64,000 nt of DNA, from NCBI GenBank assembly GCA_013399305.1, contig VXAI01000025.1:6406143-6470142 (forward strand), in the 5' to 3' direction. Positions within the stretch are counted from its first letter, which is position 1. Each line of letters starts with the position of its first letter. The notes beneath the pieces are model-generated. The model was not told the origin of the DNA, ran no database searches, and was given only the letters and a program-made list of their open reading frames with translations. The DNA is from Rostratula benghalensis. Its lineage: Eukaryota > Chordata > Aves > Charadriiformes > Rostratulidae. The position numbers and the translations under genes are program-made. Below, piece by piece: positions 1-12,419 of this stretch.

Positions 1-123
1 AATATATAGTACAAAACCTTAAATCTGGTAATTCACATTACTTTACCTACAGATGTAGGGAATGGAAGTAACAACTAAGTATTATTTTGAAAGTTTTTCT
101 AATTGGTCTTTTTCTTTTTTTAG
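1..123 (+). other. CDH13: CDH13 intron, 3' end (partial)
   Basis: This is the tail of the intron upstream of the first cadherin exon; its start lies outside the window. The last 20 or so bases are a strong T-rich polypyrimidine tract ending in the acceptor AG at 122-123. Nothing else is recognisable here. Confidence 0.85.
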
Positions 124-240
124 GAAATCTTTAAGATTGAAGGCAACCTTGGAATTCCGAGACAAAAAAGGGCTATTTTGGCAACTCCAATATTAATTCC
201 TGAAAATCAAAGACCGCCATTCCCCCGATCTGTTGGCAAG
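124..240 (+). CDS. CDH13: CDH13 (T-cadherin) exon: end of propeptide, furin site and start of EC1
   Basis: This internal exon has 39 codons and is phase 0 at both ends. The acceptor is a T-rich tract plus AG at 122-123, and the donor GTAAGT starts at 241. It encodes the last propeptide residues (starting E-I-F-K-I-E-G), then the basic proprotein-convertase site R-Q-K-R at 160-171. The mature N-terminus begins at 172 with A-I-L-A-T-P and leads into I-L-I-P-E-N-Q-R and P-F-P-R-S-V-G-K. The P-E-N motif is the EC1 calcium-binding segment common to cadherins. There is no tryptophan at mature position 2, which is typical of T-cadherin and unlike classical cadherins that adhere by Trp2 strand swapping. 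T-cadherin is a GPI-anchored cell-surface cadherin that binds adiponectin and LDL and guides axons and vascular cells (family knowledge). By codon position in the human protein this is probably exon 4 of 14; the number cannot be verified here. Too short and split to stand out as an open frame. Confidence 0.96.
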
Positions 241-3200
241 GTAAGTCAAAAAAGAACAGCATCAAGTTTTGATATGAAATAATTGATCTATTTCTCTTAA
301 TATTTTCAGTGCCTGTCAAGGTGGTTGTAATATCCCAGACAAAATTAGGAAGCATAAAATTGAACAGAGATGATGTTTTTTCTGCCAATAATGTATAGCA
401 TAGTCTGGTGAAAAGCATTAATCAGAGACATATGATTTCATGCAGCTGCTAACTTCAGTAGAGGTAGCTCATACCTGTGCATCTATGTGTTAGACTGTGG
501 CTGAAATCTAGGCCAGGAATGTTTTGAAGAATATCCTATGGCATTGTTTCTATTCTCAAGATGTAGAAGGGATTCATAAGGCATTATATGGAAAAATTTA
601 TTTTGTTCATTTCTTAGTTAATTGGTAGTGTCCAAAGACTAAGTAAGTCTTTGCAGGTGTTTCCAGTTTCATTTTTTTGTTAATTGCAAAGGTCTGACAG
701 AGAAGTGGAAAGTTTTTTGGTGTCTGCAGGCAACTGAATAAATGAGAGTTCTAACAGCCACGTTTCCAGAATTTTAGATACATGGCTTGTATATAGGAAA
801 TGACTAAAACTAAAATAGTAATTGCTCAAATGACCGTTTAAGTATGAGAAGTTGTAATTACGTTAATATATTTTGCATGTTGGCAGTTTTGAAACAGGGA
901 CCCCTCTGCATTGCTCTGATTTTACTGACCCGATGACCTGTATTCATCTCAGTGGCTACTGTGGCCTAAACCATGACAGGTCTATTCCTAATTCCCACCA
1001 ATATGACTGCTAGAGCTAAATGCACAGCTCGGGGGCAGAATTTTACTCTGCAATCAATGTGTAATTTAGCCAGCTGGCACCTAATCAGTTACTTTAATAA
1101 TTAGGAAAGGTTGTTTTCCTATCAGTAAAAAGAAAGAACAATCTATGAAGATTTAATTTTCTCCTCTTTCTCCGCAAATAATTTATACTGATCTCAAATT
1201 TCCGTAAGTTTTTCTATTTAAAATATCTTTTAAGGTATCCTAAACTTTCTAAAACAATTTCTGAACTATTCCCTTTGTATTTCAGTGTTTTACATCAATA
1301 ACTGAAATAAATACTTCTGGTTAGTATGTTAGTGGTAACTAATTTTTAAGACATCTGTTGTGCACTTCGAAAACAGTGAGATAATCACAAAGGTTACTTA
1401 AATACAGATCTGTAGTCTTTCTTTTTTTTGTTGTCATTGTTGTAATTTTCCCTACCCCCTGCCACACCTACCGTTCATGAACTAGTCTAAGTTGCTCTTT
1501 AGAACTGCCTTCATTAAGTACTTTTAGTGGAAGATTTAAATGCTAGTCCTAGTAACTGAGGTTTCTTAAGCAGAATGAAATTAATCAGGTCCTGTTGTAC
1601 TTAAATGTTTTCCTAACATCTTATCACTTGGTTATTGTTCCTGAAATGCTAGTTAGGGATGACAAGTAAAGCGCGTTGGATGATGCACAAACATGGATGT
1701 GTAGAAAGAAGTTTGTTGTTTGGCATTTTATTTTTCCAAGGCCCTAAGATACCTATCCTCAACTATTGTTTCAATTATAGGAATTGCAAATAATCAGAAC
1801 CTTGAAATACTTTGAGCTGTCATCGATTTAAAAAGTCTTTAAATATATATGTATTTATTTATAATTTTACAATCTAGACGAGCATTTAGCCGATAGTCTG
1901 TTGCAAGTAGATTTACAACACACAGTGTATATGTGTCAAATGAGACAAAAATTTTAGATACATTTAAAATAATAGAATAAATATTCTAGGTCAACTGCAG
2001 TAATTTGCAAGTACTCAACGAAGCATAAATTCCGTGATTCTGTGAAATAAAAAGGTTTGGAGCCTCAGACATACTCATGGTAGAGAAGAGAGGCTATTGT
2101 TCCCTAACTAAAAAATCCAGTAGGAGTTAATGCTGCAAATAAAAGCAATGATGTTAGGTCTTTTTCATGTGCCATAGATCTTTATAAGACATGCCATGAA
2201 CTCTTCAGAAATAGAAGTAGTCTGAACTACTCTAAAGAGCCTTAGACACCCAATTCATGTATTGTTTCACGCGCTGCACAAATAGTAGAAAAGGTTTGTT
2301 ATCTGTCTTATTTAACTTTAGATGTTTATTGTGAACTGTACATAGCTTCATGAATTTGCAAAAATTCATTTAGGTACCTGCTTCTGTAAGGCATGAGAAA
2401 TGCGTTTATGTCCTCTTCCGTGTTATTTTGGGGCTTATCTTCAGAAGCCTTGACAGGGCAAAACATGGACTGGTGAATTGGAGCTTCTGATGCGTATGAC
2501 TTTCTCTTGAACTTAAACTTTGCTGTCTCTGGTCTGTTGTAATCAGTGTGAAGGGACATTGCAGATGTATTTTGTAGGTGTGCTTTCCATATTGTTTTTG
2601 GGAAGAGAGAAAACAGTCAGAGAGTGGATAACTTGCATATCATGAAAGAATTTAAAAAGTGAAAAGGGAGAAGAAAGGAAAGCAAATTCTGAATCAAATT
2701 TCTGGCATGTAACTGCAGTCAGGGCTGAGGACTCCTGTAGGTTTGCAGTGATGGGAACAGCAGAGCTTGTCTCGTACTGCAGGGGCTCACAAGGACTCGC
2801 ACTGCCCACCCAGCACCATCAGCAGTGTTTTTCTGAGCACCTGGACTGGGGGAAGGGAGGGGAGGGAAACTACATATTTTCCTTTGTGAAAAGTAATGTT
2901 AGGCTTTGTTTTGCTTTCGTCTTTGTTACTGCCGTACTGCATTTTCTGCTTGTCAGGAATGTGAAACTTTCCTAACGGAATGAAGTACGCACAGGATAGT
3001 GATCATTTCAGATATGACTATTTCTGTTTCATACTGTCACATGGCCCGGTTTGGATCTCCACATAAAAGCTAGGTTTCCATTTGCACTCTAAGTGTATTA
3101 CTTTTCCTTTCTTTCATCTACTTTAGCAAATTACCAGTGCAATTAATTTCTCTGTCCTGACTGCCTCTTGTTTCCAAATCACTCTATGTTGCCTGAAAAT

Positions 3201-4639
3201 GCACAAGGTTTTTTGGAAATGATTGCAGCAGCCACCAACAGTTGAGCTGGGCACTTAGTTGGGAGCTGGGGAGATGTGGAAAAAGAGGAGAGCAAAAATA
3301 AGGAGTTTTATTTCACAATGAGAAAACAAAAGCATAAACAACAAAAAATTCCATGGGGATTTTAGATTACTTCATTAATTAAAGTTTGATAATATAAATC
3401 AGGAAGTAGATATTGCGCTGGACAAGTGAAAAAATTGGTTTGTTTTAATTTATTACAAAAATTCAAATTAGTATTTAGCTTAACAAGGGAATACATGTGT
3501 AAAGGCTGTTCTCTGTGCTGTTACTGGCATTCCAGCATAGCCACGTAGAAATGAGATTATTGCCTTGCCATTTTCACACTCTTCTTTAGGGTATCTCTTA
3601 AATAAATAACTATCATGGATGTGGTGTGCTTATAGGTAGAGGAATTTCACCTTTTAGCAGAATTTAAGCTTTTGCATATTACTTTTCATTTCTAAGGGAA
3701 AATAGTGAGACTAAAATATTTTGATGCAGTCTTGGTGACATGGGCCTTTGTGACCAGATGGCCTGGTCTACAACTCTTGGCTGTTATTAATGTATTTTCT
3801 TTAGCTCTTGCTGATATAGCACAGGGATATGGTATTCAATTTTTAGTCTCTCTCCATATGTTACTTTTCTGATTTATTTGTCCACAACATCAAATGAAGT
3901 ACAAACCAGTGGGATGCAGGCTTATCTTGTAGTGATGAGGATAGATTTCCATAGTATGCTATGGAAAAGTTTTCTAAGACTAACTTAAGAGTTGGGGGTT
4001 CCTCGGCATCCATTTGATTATAATCTCCAGCCACTCTTTAACTGTGGTGATGAACTACATGATAATACTTTTTGAAGTATTGGCATTGGCAAAATGAGAG
4101 TGTATTAATATAGGCTGAAAGGATTTGCTATGGATCCATGTTTTTATTCTTTAAAGAGTTGTCCTTCATAAGAACAAGTTTTTAAATTATTGACAAATTG
4201 TTGACATTTAAGATCTGGAAGCCATAAAGGGTCTGGTAAAAATTGCCAGGACTTTCTAAGCTCAGTCTAGGCCAGAAGACAGAAATACACAGTAAACTTC
4301 ATATGAAACTAGTACTGACTGAAAAAACCCAACCTCCATATTTTTTGCCAGTAAGAGAATTTTTTTGTTGTTGTTTTTCACGTAGCTATTTTGTCCTTTT
4401 GGAAGAAGAGGGGTTGTTTGTTCAGATACTTTGTATCAGATAGTGTATATATACTCCCTGCCTCTGATCTGAGCTGATAGACAGTTAGCTGCCAAAGGAC
4501 AATTAGATGGCAGGACTCAACTAAACAAAAGCTCAAGATAAAAAGCAGTGCAAGCTAGCAATCAGGACACACATCTTAAAGATCTATAAGGAGGTGGGGT
4601 TTTTTCCTTCTCTGAGCTATGAATTTAAGGCAAAGAGAA
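241..4639. other. Intronic sequence, mostly featureless
   Basis: This is AT-rich unique-looking DNA with no recognisable gene or interspersed repeat. A stretch at about 895-1165 has homeodomain-type TAATTAGG and E-box CAGCTG motifs and is listed as an enhancer candidate. Short open frames in 2326-2975 and 4243-4443 resemble no protein family I know and have no splice or promoter context, so I treat them as chance. Confidence 0.7.
895..1165. promoter_or_regulatory. Enhancer-like stretch (candidate)
   Basis: Compared with its surroundings this stretch has balanced composition and few homopolymers. It contains an E-box CAGCTG at 1071-1076 next to TGGCAC, a homeodomain-type TAATTAGG at 1098-1105, a CTAAT core just upstream, and a CCAAT-like sequence near 998. 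That pattern is common in conserved non-coding enhancers of developmental genes. Conservation cannot be seen from one sequence, so this is inference only. Confidence 0.2.
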
Positions 4640-5165
4640 AACACAACTTGTATACTAATGCAGCAATAGGAAAAAAGAAAACCAAAGAGGGGAGGAAACT
4701 GAAGATAACTGGATGGAAACGCTGCTGGAAGCTTATTATTTTTGAGTGGCTATCTGATTGAGGCTATTTATATATGATAAATTATATGCTTCACAGAAGA
4801 ACAGCATAAAGTGCTAAAGATGCAGTTGGAAAAAATGCCAAACTTGAGGCAAAAGTTTGAAGACAAGGTGAAAGAAGTGTCAGGAGAAAAGATCATGATC
4901 CACCAACCTCTGAAGACAATGCAGAGAGAACGATTGTAGATTACAGAGGGACATGAGAAAGAGAACAGAAACAAGAGAACAGCGGTAAAATAGCTGAATT
5001 GTGAAGTACTTGTGTTCTACTGGAAAATTAGACAGAAAATGAATGAGAGATTGGGGAGAGAGAGTCTGAAGAGAAGAGGAGGAGGGAAAGGACGCATGTT
5101 GAAGCCTGGAAGATAATGGTGTGCACTGGCAGAGATCAGAACAATGTGCAAAACAGACGACCTGT
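4640..5165 (+). other. Purine-rich tract, origin unknown
   Basis: The + strand is strongly biased to A and G for about 500 bases, unlike the balanced DNA around it. One frame is open from 4781 to a stop at about 4939. It encodes a Glu, Lys and Gln-rich stretch (for example E-E-Q-H-K-V-L-K-M-Q-L-E-K) that would score as coiled coil, but purine-rich DNA gives such residues automatically. It may be a decayed retroelement or pseudogene fragment. I do not recognise a parent sequence. Confidence 0.35.
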
Positions 5166-8100
5166 ACCTAAAAGTCTTTCCAACACCAAAAGAGAGATCC
5201 GTGTGACTCTACCAGCTTCTCAGTTGGTAAAGGTTTGAGTCTCAGTTCTTGGTTTGTTTCTTCATGTCAGTTACTAAAAATGATGCAGAAGCAAGAAACT
5301 ATTTCTTATGATGGAACTTGAAGTGGGTCTGAGGTCTACAAGACAAATCCAGTGGATTTTTAAAAATTATTTTTTAATATCTTTTTGCTTGTTTTCAAAT
5401 CATCACCATATCAGATGTAATGACCAGGTGGTTCCACAGAGATGGCTCAGAAAAGAGGAGGTGGTTATCAGCCAGAATTTTGTCTTGTCCAGAAGGCAAG
5501 AAATTTCAGTGGCAGTTAAAGTGGTGCCGTGGGGGGATGTGGGAATGATTGGCTCCTCGGAAACATTGCAGGATGAGAACATTATTTTAGAGTGGATGGA
5601 ATTACTAATCTACAAGGAATCCTGGTTTCTTGAATGAAAATCTGATGGCATATAAGGTGAGCTGTCAGCTAAGGTATGTGGAAATATGTCTGTCTTACTG
5701 TGTAGGAAGACACATCCAGAGATGAGGCTATATAAACAAGCAGCAAAATGAGAGTGGTAAAAAAATGTACAGAAAGGGTGTGTGTGTGTGTCTTATTGAT
5801 GAGTAGCACTTAGGCAATAAAGATGGCCTTAATAAATATAATTCTTTCTAATCCAGCAAGAAAAAAGGTTGGGATTAGAGAAAAATAAAGTTATGGTACT
5901 ACTACAGTGAGATTGGGTGGAAATATATATGAGCTCAATTTGTTCAGCCTAGCATAGTGTTTTCTGTAAATCCAGAGTGTAATGATATAAGTGAAAGGAA
6001 TTTACCAGTAGAATAGTCAGAATCAGTAATAACTAAGGGATATAAATGGTGGTAGATTAGAAGAAAAGTTGCCAGTCCCTAGAGAAGAGAAATTAATTTC
6101 CAACGCAAGTACTGAGAAACTCGAATACAAAGTTTAGTAAATACACAATCACAGTAGCATAATGCAGCTGCTTCTGATCCTAAAAGAACAGACGCCTAGA
6201 GGTTTCCTGCTATTCTAGTGTTCTCGAAAATGTATAATACCCTGCTGAGTTGGACCTGAGCAGACTGTTGGAGATGTCAGAGTATAACATCTGATCAAAT
6301 TCATAGCTTGTATGAAGGAATGGCACATTTCTGACCTTCATGGAAAAATACCAACCTACCTCAGCAATGAATGTAATGAAATGAACAGCACTCCATTAAT
6401 TTAAAGGGCTTTAGATGCAAGTACATGAATTATTAAACTACAGCATATTAATTTTCATTAAAGGATATGTATTTGATGTCCTAACAATCCATTAAGTGAA
6501 AACAGCACTTCAAATTTATCTCTCTTTCTGAAAGGTCTCTCTTCAAAATTCCCTTTTAAAAAAATATTGATAGTTACATAAACAATTCCATCAGAATACG
6601 TTTGTTCTCTTTAGCAGAGTTTTAGTGGAAAGCCTTGTTAAAATACTTCTGTTTACTTAAGATCTTTCATCAGAATCACATTCGAGCAGTAGATGCCTTG
6701 GAAAACTGGAAAATAATAAGAATTTACCATTATTTTTCAGTGCTTGTTGCTAATAAGAATAAGAAAATCTTAAAACATTTGAGGAATACTTCCTAATCTA
6801 GTTACTATGGTTACACGTTTGTTGGAGATAAAGCAGTTCTATGGCAACGATGGAATTAAATTTTCTGCCCAATATTGAAATATCCAGTACCTAATTTCCT
6901 GCTTCATAATAAATCAGACTAATGACCTTAAGAGGACTAAGATTTTATGCTCTGAAGCTGTTCAGCAAAGTATACTACAGTTTACCTGTCACATTGTTTG
7001 TGTTAACTTTGATCTCAGAGGTTGATATCTTAAACTGTGTTGTAGATGAAAGTAGATGGGGGAAAAAACCCTGTCCCTGCCAGTAAATTACCTATGTAAA
7101 GTAACTAAGATGAAATACCCTGGCAATTCATTTCATGTTGACACAGTAATTGAATTTTAAACTTTCTTTAATATTTTTAGATGCAACCACTATTGAATTT
7201 AATGATGCCTGATGTTAGACACCTTTCCGTGTTTGGTTTTTTTTTTCTTAATTGGTTAATTATAGTCATCTTTGCTAAAACAAACCCAAGAAGAATAATC
7301 TTCCCAAAACTCCAGGCCTATTCCAGTTTCCTCAACTCCCCAAAATCCCCCAGGCTACTGTTCTAAGAATGTTTTAAGAATTTTCACATGTAGAGGGTGA
7401 TTCTGTACCATCATCTTCCAAGATGATTCTATAACCTGAGTTGACTAAAGGAAAGTTTTTTGTTGTCCACTTTGGCTCTTTGTCTTGGTTTAATTAAGCT
7501 GTTTGAAATAACCACTCAGTCTGTCCAGCTTGAAAAAACTATTTTCTTATTAAATATATACTTTTGAGCAAAACCTTCATCTCGGTGTTCTTAACAAGAT
7601 ATAGGGGCTAATTCTGTAATATCCTGTTTTACTAATATGAGATTTGGATCCAGGATTTCTGATTGTTGTGTACCTATAATTTTTAAGTTTCTTCCTACGA
7701 ATCTACTTACAGAAACACTTCCTTTTCAATACTATGACAACTGCAACAGATTCATCCAGTGTTACCTGGCAGTGTGTTGTGGTAATATATTTTTGGCAAG
7801 AAGATAAGATCTGCTGAATATAAAAATCAGTGGAGAGAAAATGACCCTAGAGTTTCCTTTAAATCAATTAAGGTATTTATTTGATAGCTGTTTATTCCAG
7901 CTGCTTTGGATGTTATCAGTTTGTTTTCTGAATACTGTACCTTCTCTCTCTAATAATTTTCCATATTCTAATTCCAAATTATTCCTTTGGTTTCCTGTTA
8001 TGCAAATTTAGTTGTTAGCAAGTGTATAGTGTAATATGAAGTGATATCCAAACGAATCACATCTTAGGAAGAAAAATAACTTATCCCTGCCAATTTGCAA

Positions 8101-8702
8101 ACTAAATACTGTCATACTGTCAACCGTGGTACTTACATTAATGAAAAACTTTAATAAAGGCATTTTGTGGGCTGGACTGACAACAATTTTGATATTACTA
8201 GCTGTGGCTTGTTAAAGTGGTATTAAGAAAAGATGGTTGGCAGAGTATTTCCAGAAGGAAAAATGATATGTATTATATATGGCTCATCTGTAAGGCAGAG
8301 TAAATAGCTGTCACTGAGGGGAAAAATATTTATTTTCTTCCTTCTGACTTACCTGCTGGATGTCTTCAATGATGACTAATTTTTGCCTCTGTGGTTTTCT
8401 CTTGGATTTATCATCCATGGGTGATGATTCTTTTGGTTTTTCTCTTGTGCTTTAGTGATGCCTAGTCCCAGATCAATAGGTTAGCTAAACGGGTATGATG
8501 CTGATGGCTATAATGGCAACTATGTTTTAATTCAATAAAAGTTTTGTCTTCTCCTTTCCAAAGCATCTGCTGCTGTTTTGCAGCTGCCCTCTAAAACCAA
8601 ATTTCTTCCTTTAACCTTTCTGGTTAATCACCTTTAACACTTAGTTTGCAACCCTGTTTGTGAAATTCAGGAGTGGACTAAGTCATTTGTAGTCTATAGG
8701 GC
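5166..8702. other. Intronic sequence with minor simple repeats
   Basis: No gene or interspersed repeat is recognised. The segment holds a short (GT)7 microsatellite at 5778-5791. A 109-codon open frame at 5308-5637 has no known family resemblance and no splice context. Confidence 0.65.
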
Positions 8703-9570
8703 AGAAATCACCTAATGGTTGAGGTGGAAGGGATCTCTGGAGGTCATTTTGTTCAAATACACTGTTCGAGCAGGGCTACCTAGAGTCAGTTGCCCAGGAC
8801 TGTATCCAGGTGGCTTTTCAGTATGTCTAAGGTAGGAGACTACACAACATCTCTGGGCAACGTGTTCCAGTGCTGTCACCTTCACAGTAAAAAAAAAAAA
8901 AAAAGGTTTCCTGATGTTCAGATAGAATCTTCTGTGTTTGTGTCCATTGTCTCTTGTCCCATCACTGAACACCACTGAAAACAGACAAATCAGTCTGGTG
9001 GTCTTTGCTCCTTCCCTTCAGGTATTTATGTACCTGAAGAATACCTGAAGGACTTTATAGTTCCCCTGGTTGAACTTCATGAGGTTCCATGGACCCCATT
9101 TCTCCAGCCTGTCAAGCCTCCCTCTGGTGTATTAGCCACTCCTCCCAGTTTTGTGTCATCAGTAAACCTGATTGTTGGATGAGGCTACACTCTGATTCAT
9201 CATCCATACCATTACTGAAGATGTTAAACAGGAGTGCACCTAGATTGGCCTCTAGGTTACACTGATAGTTACTGGCCTCCTACTAGATTTTGTGCCAGGT
9301 TGGTGATTACCTTTGGGTCCAGTTGTTCGGCCAGTTTTCAATCTACTTCACCGCTCATCTAGTCTGTACATCAACAGCTTCTCTGTGAGAATCTTGGGGG
9401 ATACAGTGTCAAAAGCCTTACTGAAGTCCAGGTAGGTAATATCTCATTTGAAAAGGCCAGTCGTTTAATCATGGAAGTTTATCAAGTTGATTAAATGTGA
9501 CTTCCTCTTGCTGAATCTGTGCTGACTGCTTCTTTGCATGTGCTTTTTCTCCCAATTTAACTTATGAGAT
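8703..9570 (-). mobile_element. CR1 LINE fragment, antisense, internally deleted
   Basis: Read on the - strand this is a CR1 retrotransposon piece truncated at its 5' end. The part at 8703-9026 is the C-terminal end of the reverse transcriptase ORF plus the 3' end; it encodes the family block H-R-R-F-Y-L-N-I-R-K and then a T-V-K-V stretch. The part from about 9067 is an internal region. It gives N-L-M-K-F (9070-9086), the polymerase active-site motif F-T-D-D (9155-9166, both catalytic aspartates kept) and motif A L-D-F-S-K-A-F-D-T (9406-9434). In intact CR1 these two parts are separated by about 500 nt (the D-L-G-V-L-V to L-R-E-L-G-L region), so an internal deletion lies near 9027-9066. A run of 16 A at 8889-8904 has expanded inside the coding part. 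It has many substitutions and is not functional. Confidence 0.9.
9015..9051. repeat. 12-bp perfect inverted repeat (hairpin) at CR1 deletion junction
   Basis: The arms ccttcaggtatt (9015-9026) and aatacctgaagg (9040-9051) are exact reverse complements around a 13-nt spacer. The spacer itself contains another copy of tacctgaag. It sits where two normally distant parts of CR1 meet. Confidence 0.85.
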
Positions 9571-12419
9571 GCTGCTGTGGAACGTATTACTGCTACTGGA
9601 ATGTCTCGCACTTTCATCTGCTCTTATATCGACAAGTATCAGTGGTACTGTTTTTCTTCCAAATATTATTTTCCTACCGTGCTACTCTCCATCCTGTGTT
9701 TCTGAAGAACAGGTGAATACCATGGAATAAATATTTATTTAAATTCTATCTAAGAATTGAAATGGCAGTTAAAATATTTGCACAGTTTTGCAGGCACCCT
9801 ATTTTAGCCATTTTGTTTAACTTGAGTTGTGGTGTAAGCTGAGATGTAACAGGCTTTACAAGCTTGTCCTCATTGCTTCCAAGGAGTAGCGGTCTGTTTG
9901 TTAAGCCCATACTAAAGTATTTTCTGTATCACTGTACAATAATGCCTGATGTTAAACAAATTGAACCTAAGAAATTCTATCAAAGATGGAAAAGGATTTT
10001 TGATCAGGTCAACCATCCTGGAAGATTGTAAGGGGGAAGAAGGAGCCTTCAAAAAAAGCATGAACTAAGCAGACCGTGTACATATCAGGTTATACTTTTA
10101 TTTCACTATTTTATAGGAAAAATTATTAAAGTAGATTTGGAAAATAAATTTGAACATTGATGAAAATCCTCTCTCTTTTTTCAATATGTTAAGTATTTTT
10201 GCACTGCTTCAGAAGTTTCTCATTCCCGCAACGCATGGACGAAACTATTAAGCTTACATATGCAATTGTACTTGTTGGAGATGAGAATGGATTTTGATAA
10301 TAGAAATCTGTACAACAATGAAGTCCAGAAATTGAAAGAAGCAGTGATCCCTATAATCCAATAACATGTGTCTTAATATATTTTTTACTTATTAGAATTG
10401 GGAAAAAGAAAAAGAAAGAGGAAACGTGAATGTATCTGAGTGTGGCTAAAACTAGAGTTCAGGGGGCTATATTAATTTAACAGAAATTCATGATACACTG
10501 CAAGATATTACAAATATTTTCATGAGCTGTTGAAGTGATGAAGGCTGTTTTCTACAAATCTTAGTTCCTTGCAAAACTTTAGTACTTCTATGTGTGATCA
10601 CACCTCAAACACGATGACCCTAAATCATGCCGTGGTGCCCTCAGCACCAGTGGTATTATTTTCTGCTTTCTGTCATATCAAACATGAGAGACTGCATCCT
10701 GGAGCTACAGCTGATATGACTGGGCAATGAGTACATATGTGCAAACCAGAAACTCTTCTGTCTCTGCAGGTGTTAGTAGGACATTTTGCTTTCCATGGCT
10801 ATAGTTTTCATGGAACTTTGAGGAACTTTGTATCCAGGATTATTTTTTTTATTGGTTGAATTTTATTGAAACTAGCCAATAGGCTTAAACTGGATCAGAC
10901 AACAGAACTGCTTAATGCTAGGTTTTTCTAAGAGACCAGAGTAAAGAAGCAGGTGCTTGGCCTAATAGCCTTTCCTCAACACATTCTTTTCTGCTTGACA
11001 AACAAGCCCTTAGCTGTATACTGAAGAAGCCATTGTTCTTTGTAGAGTTGGAATAATGGCTAAATCAGGCATCTTCAATGGGCAACTCACTAATTATTTT
11101 AAGGGGAAAAAAATATTTATATGAATTTTATTGCCAATAAAAATTAATGAACAAGACAAAGTATGCTGAAATTGTGTAAATTGGAAAACATTATAAATCA
11201 GCTTCATCCATTATTACTGTGCTGTTGGGCTTTCTAATCTGAATTTGCTAAGGGTCACTGGAACATGAAAATTAATTTGAATTAATAAAATCTGTTATGT
11301 GGTTTATTTAATTTTTTTTCAGAATTCATATAGTAGCATTACTGAATTTTACTAGTTTCTTGTGAGAATTTTACCATAATTATTATTTAATAAATTAANN
11401 NNNNNNNNNNNNNNNNNNNNATAATGCTTTGGAAAAAAGTGTAATTATCTGTTAATGAGAAATCTTAAAAATCAGGCATATTGTTTCCTTTAGGGGATGA
11501 CTGATGAAGGACATTCTTTTTAAGTAGTAGAAAATTGATGGTAAATTTTTTTTTTCACGATTCTACAAAGATTTGTAATTTCCAACTCTACAGAGAAAAA
11601 GATACAGATGTTGTTCACAAGCACTTGCTCTGAGCCCTGAATGTGCCAGCTGTTGAATGTATCCTCCAGTTCTTTTTTTTGTTTAAAAGAAAACAAGCTT
11701 TGACCACATCTTGTTATGTTGAAAACTTTCCTATTGCTAGCAGCCTTTTAATTCTGGGAACAAATTAAGCACATGTTCAATGATCATAATTTATTTATAC
11801 AGACATACACACACTACACATATATATATGAATAACTTATAGCAGATGAAGCCAGGTACAGTGCATTTTAGTGCAATATTTATTTACAGCGGAGGCAAGA
11901 AGAAAATACTTTTTTTTTCTTCCCATGCTTTTCAAAAGAACAATTTTCCAAATTTCTTATTAGACTGTCAGAGTTAATTATATTTTTAGAATTAGGCTGA
12001 AATTTTCCCATCAACTTCTTAAATCAAGGACTAGAGGCAAAACACTGCTAGGTTGCCATTTTTTTTTGTCCTCCTTCCTCTCAAGGAGGGGCTCCCTGCT
12101 GCTTGTGTAATGAACCATGTGGAAAGCAGTAGCTTTCAAAGTAAGAAATTATTGTGTTGAAGAGCTGAGGAAATTATCTCATTGCAAGTAATTTAGTAGC
12201 AGGATCAGCCATTGATTTCAGCCATGAATTTATTGCTAGGAGATTTGGGGTTTTGTAAATTTGTGTGACAAGCAAATATCTGACAAAAAATTGAATGGTT
12301 TTACTTCCATTGGAGGTTCAGAAAGACTCTAAGAGGGTTCTTCAAAACCCCCAAACTCCTCTAAAAAGGGGTAAACTATAAACTACCAGTAAAAGTTTTT
12401 CACATATTTCAGAAACTAG
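9571..12419. other. Intronic sequence with assembly gap
   Basis: This is AT-rich unique-looking DNA with no recognisable gene. It contains the N run at 11399-11420, listed separately, and a short alternating CA/TA stretch near 11805-11830. Confidence 0.65.
11399..11420. other. Assembly gap (22 N)
   Basis: Twenty-two unknown bases lie between AT-rich flanks. The exact length suggests an estimated or aligned gap rather than a fixed 100-N spacer. Confidence 0.99.

Noticed and set aside
2028..2047. attccgtgattctgtga, similar to a CR1 3' end
   Set aside because: No CR1 sequence precedes it; a 17-base match is not enough.
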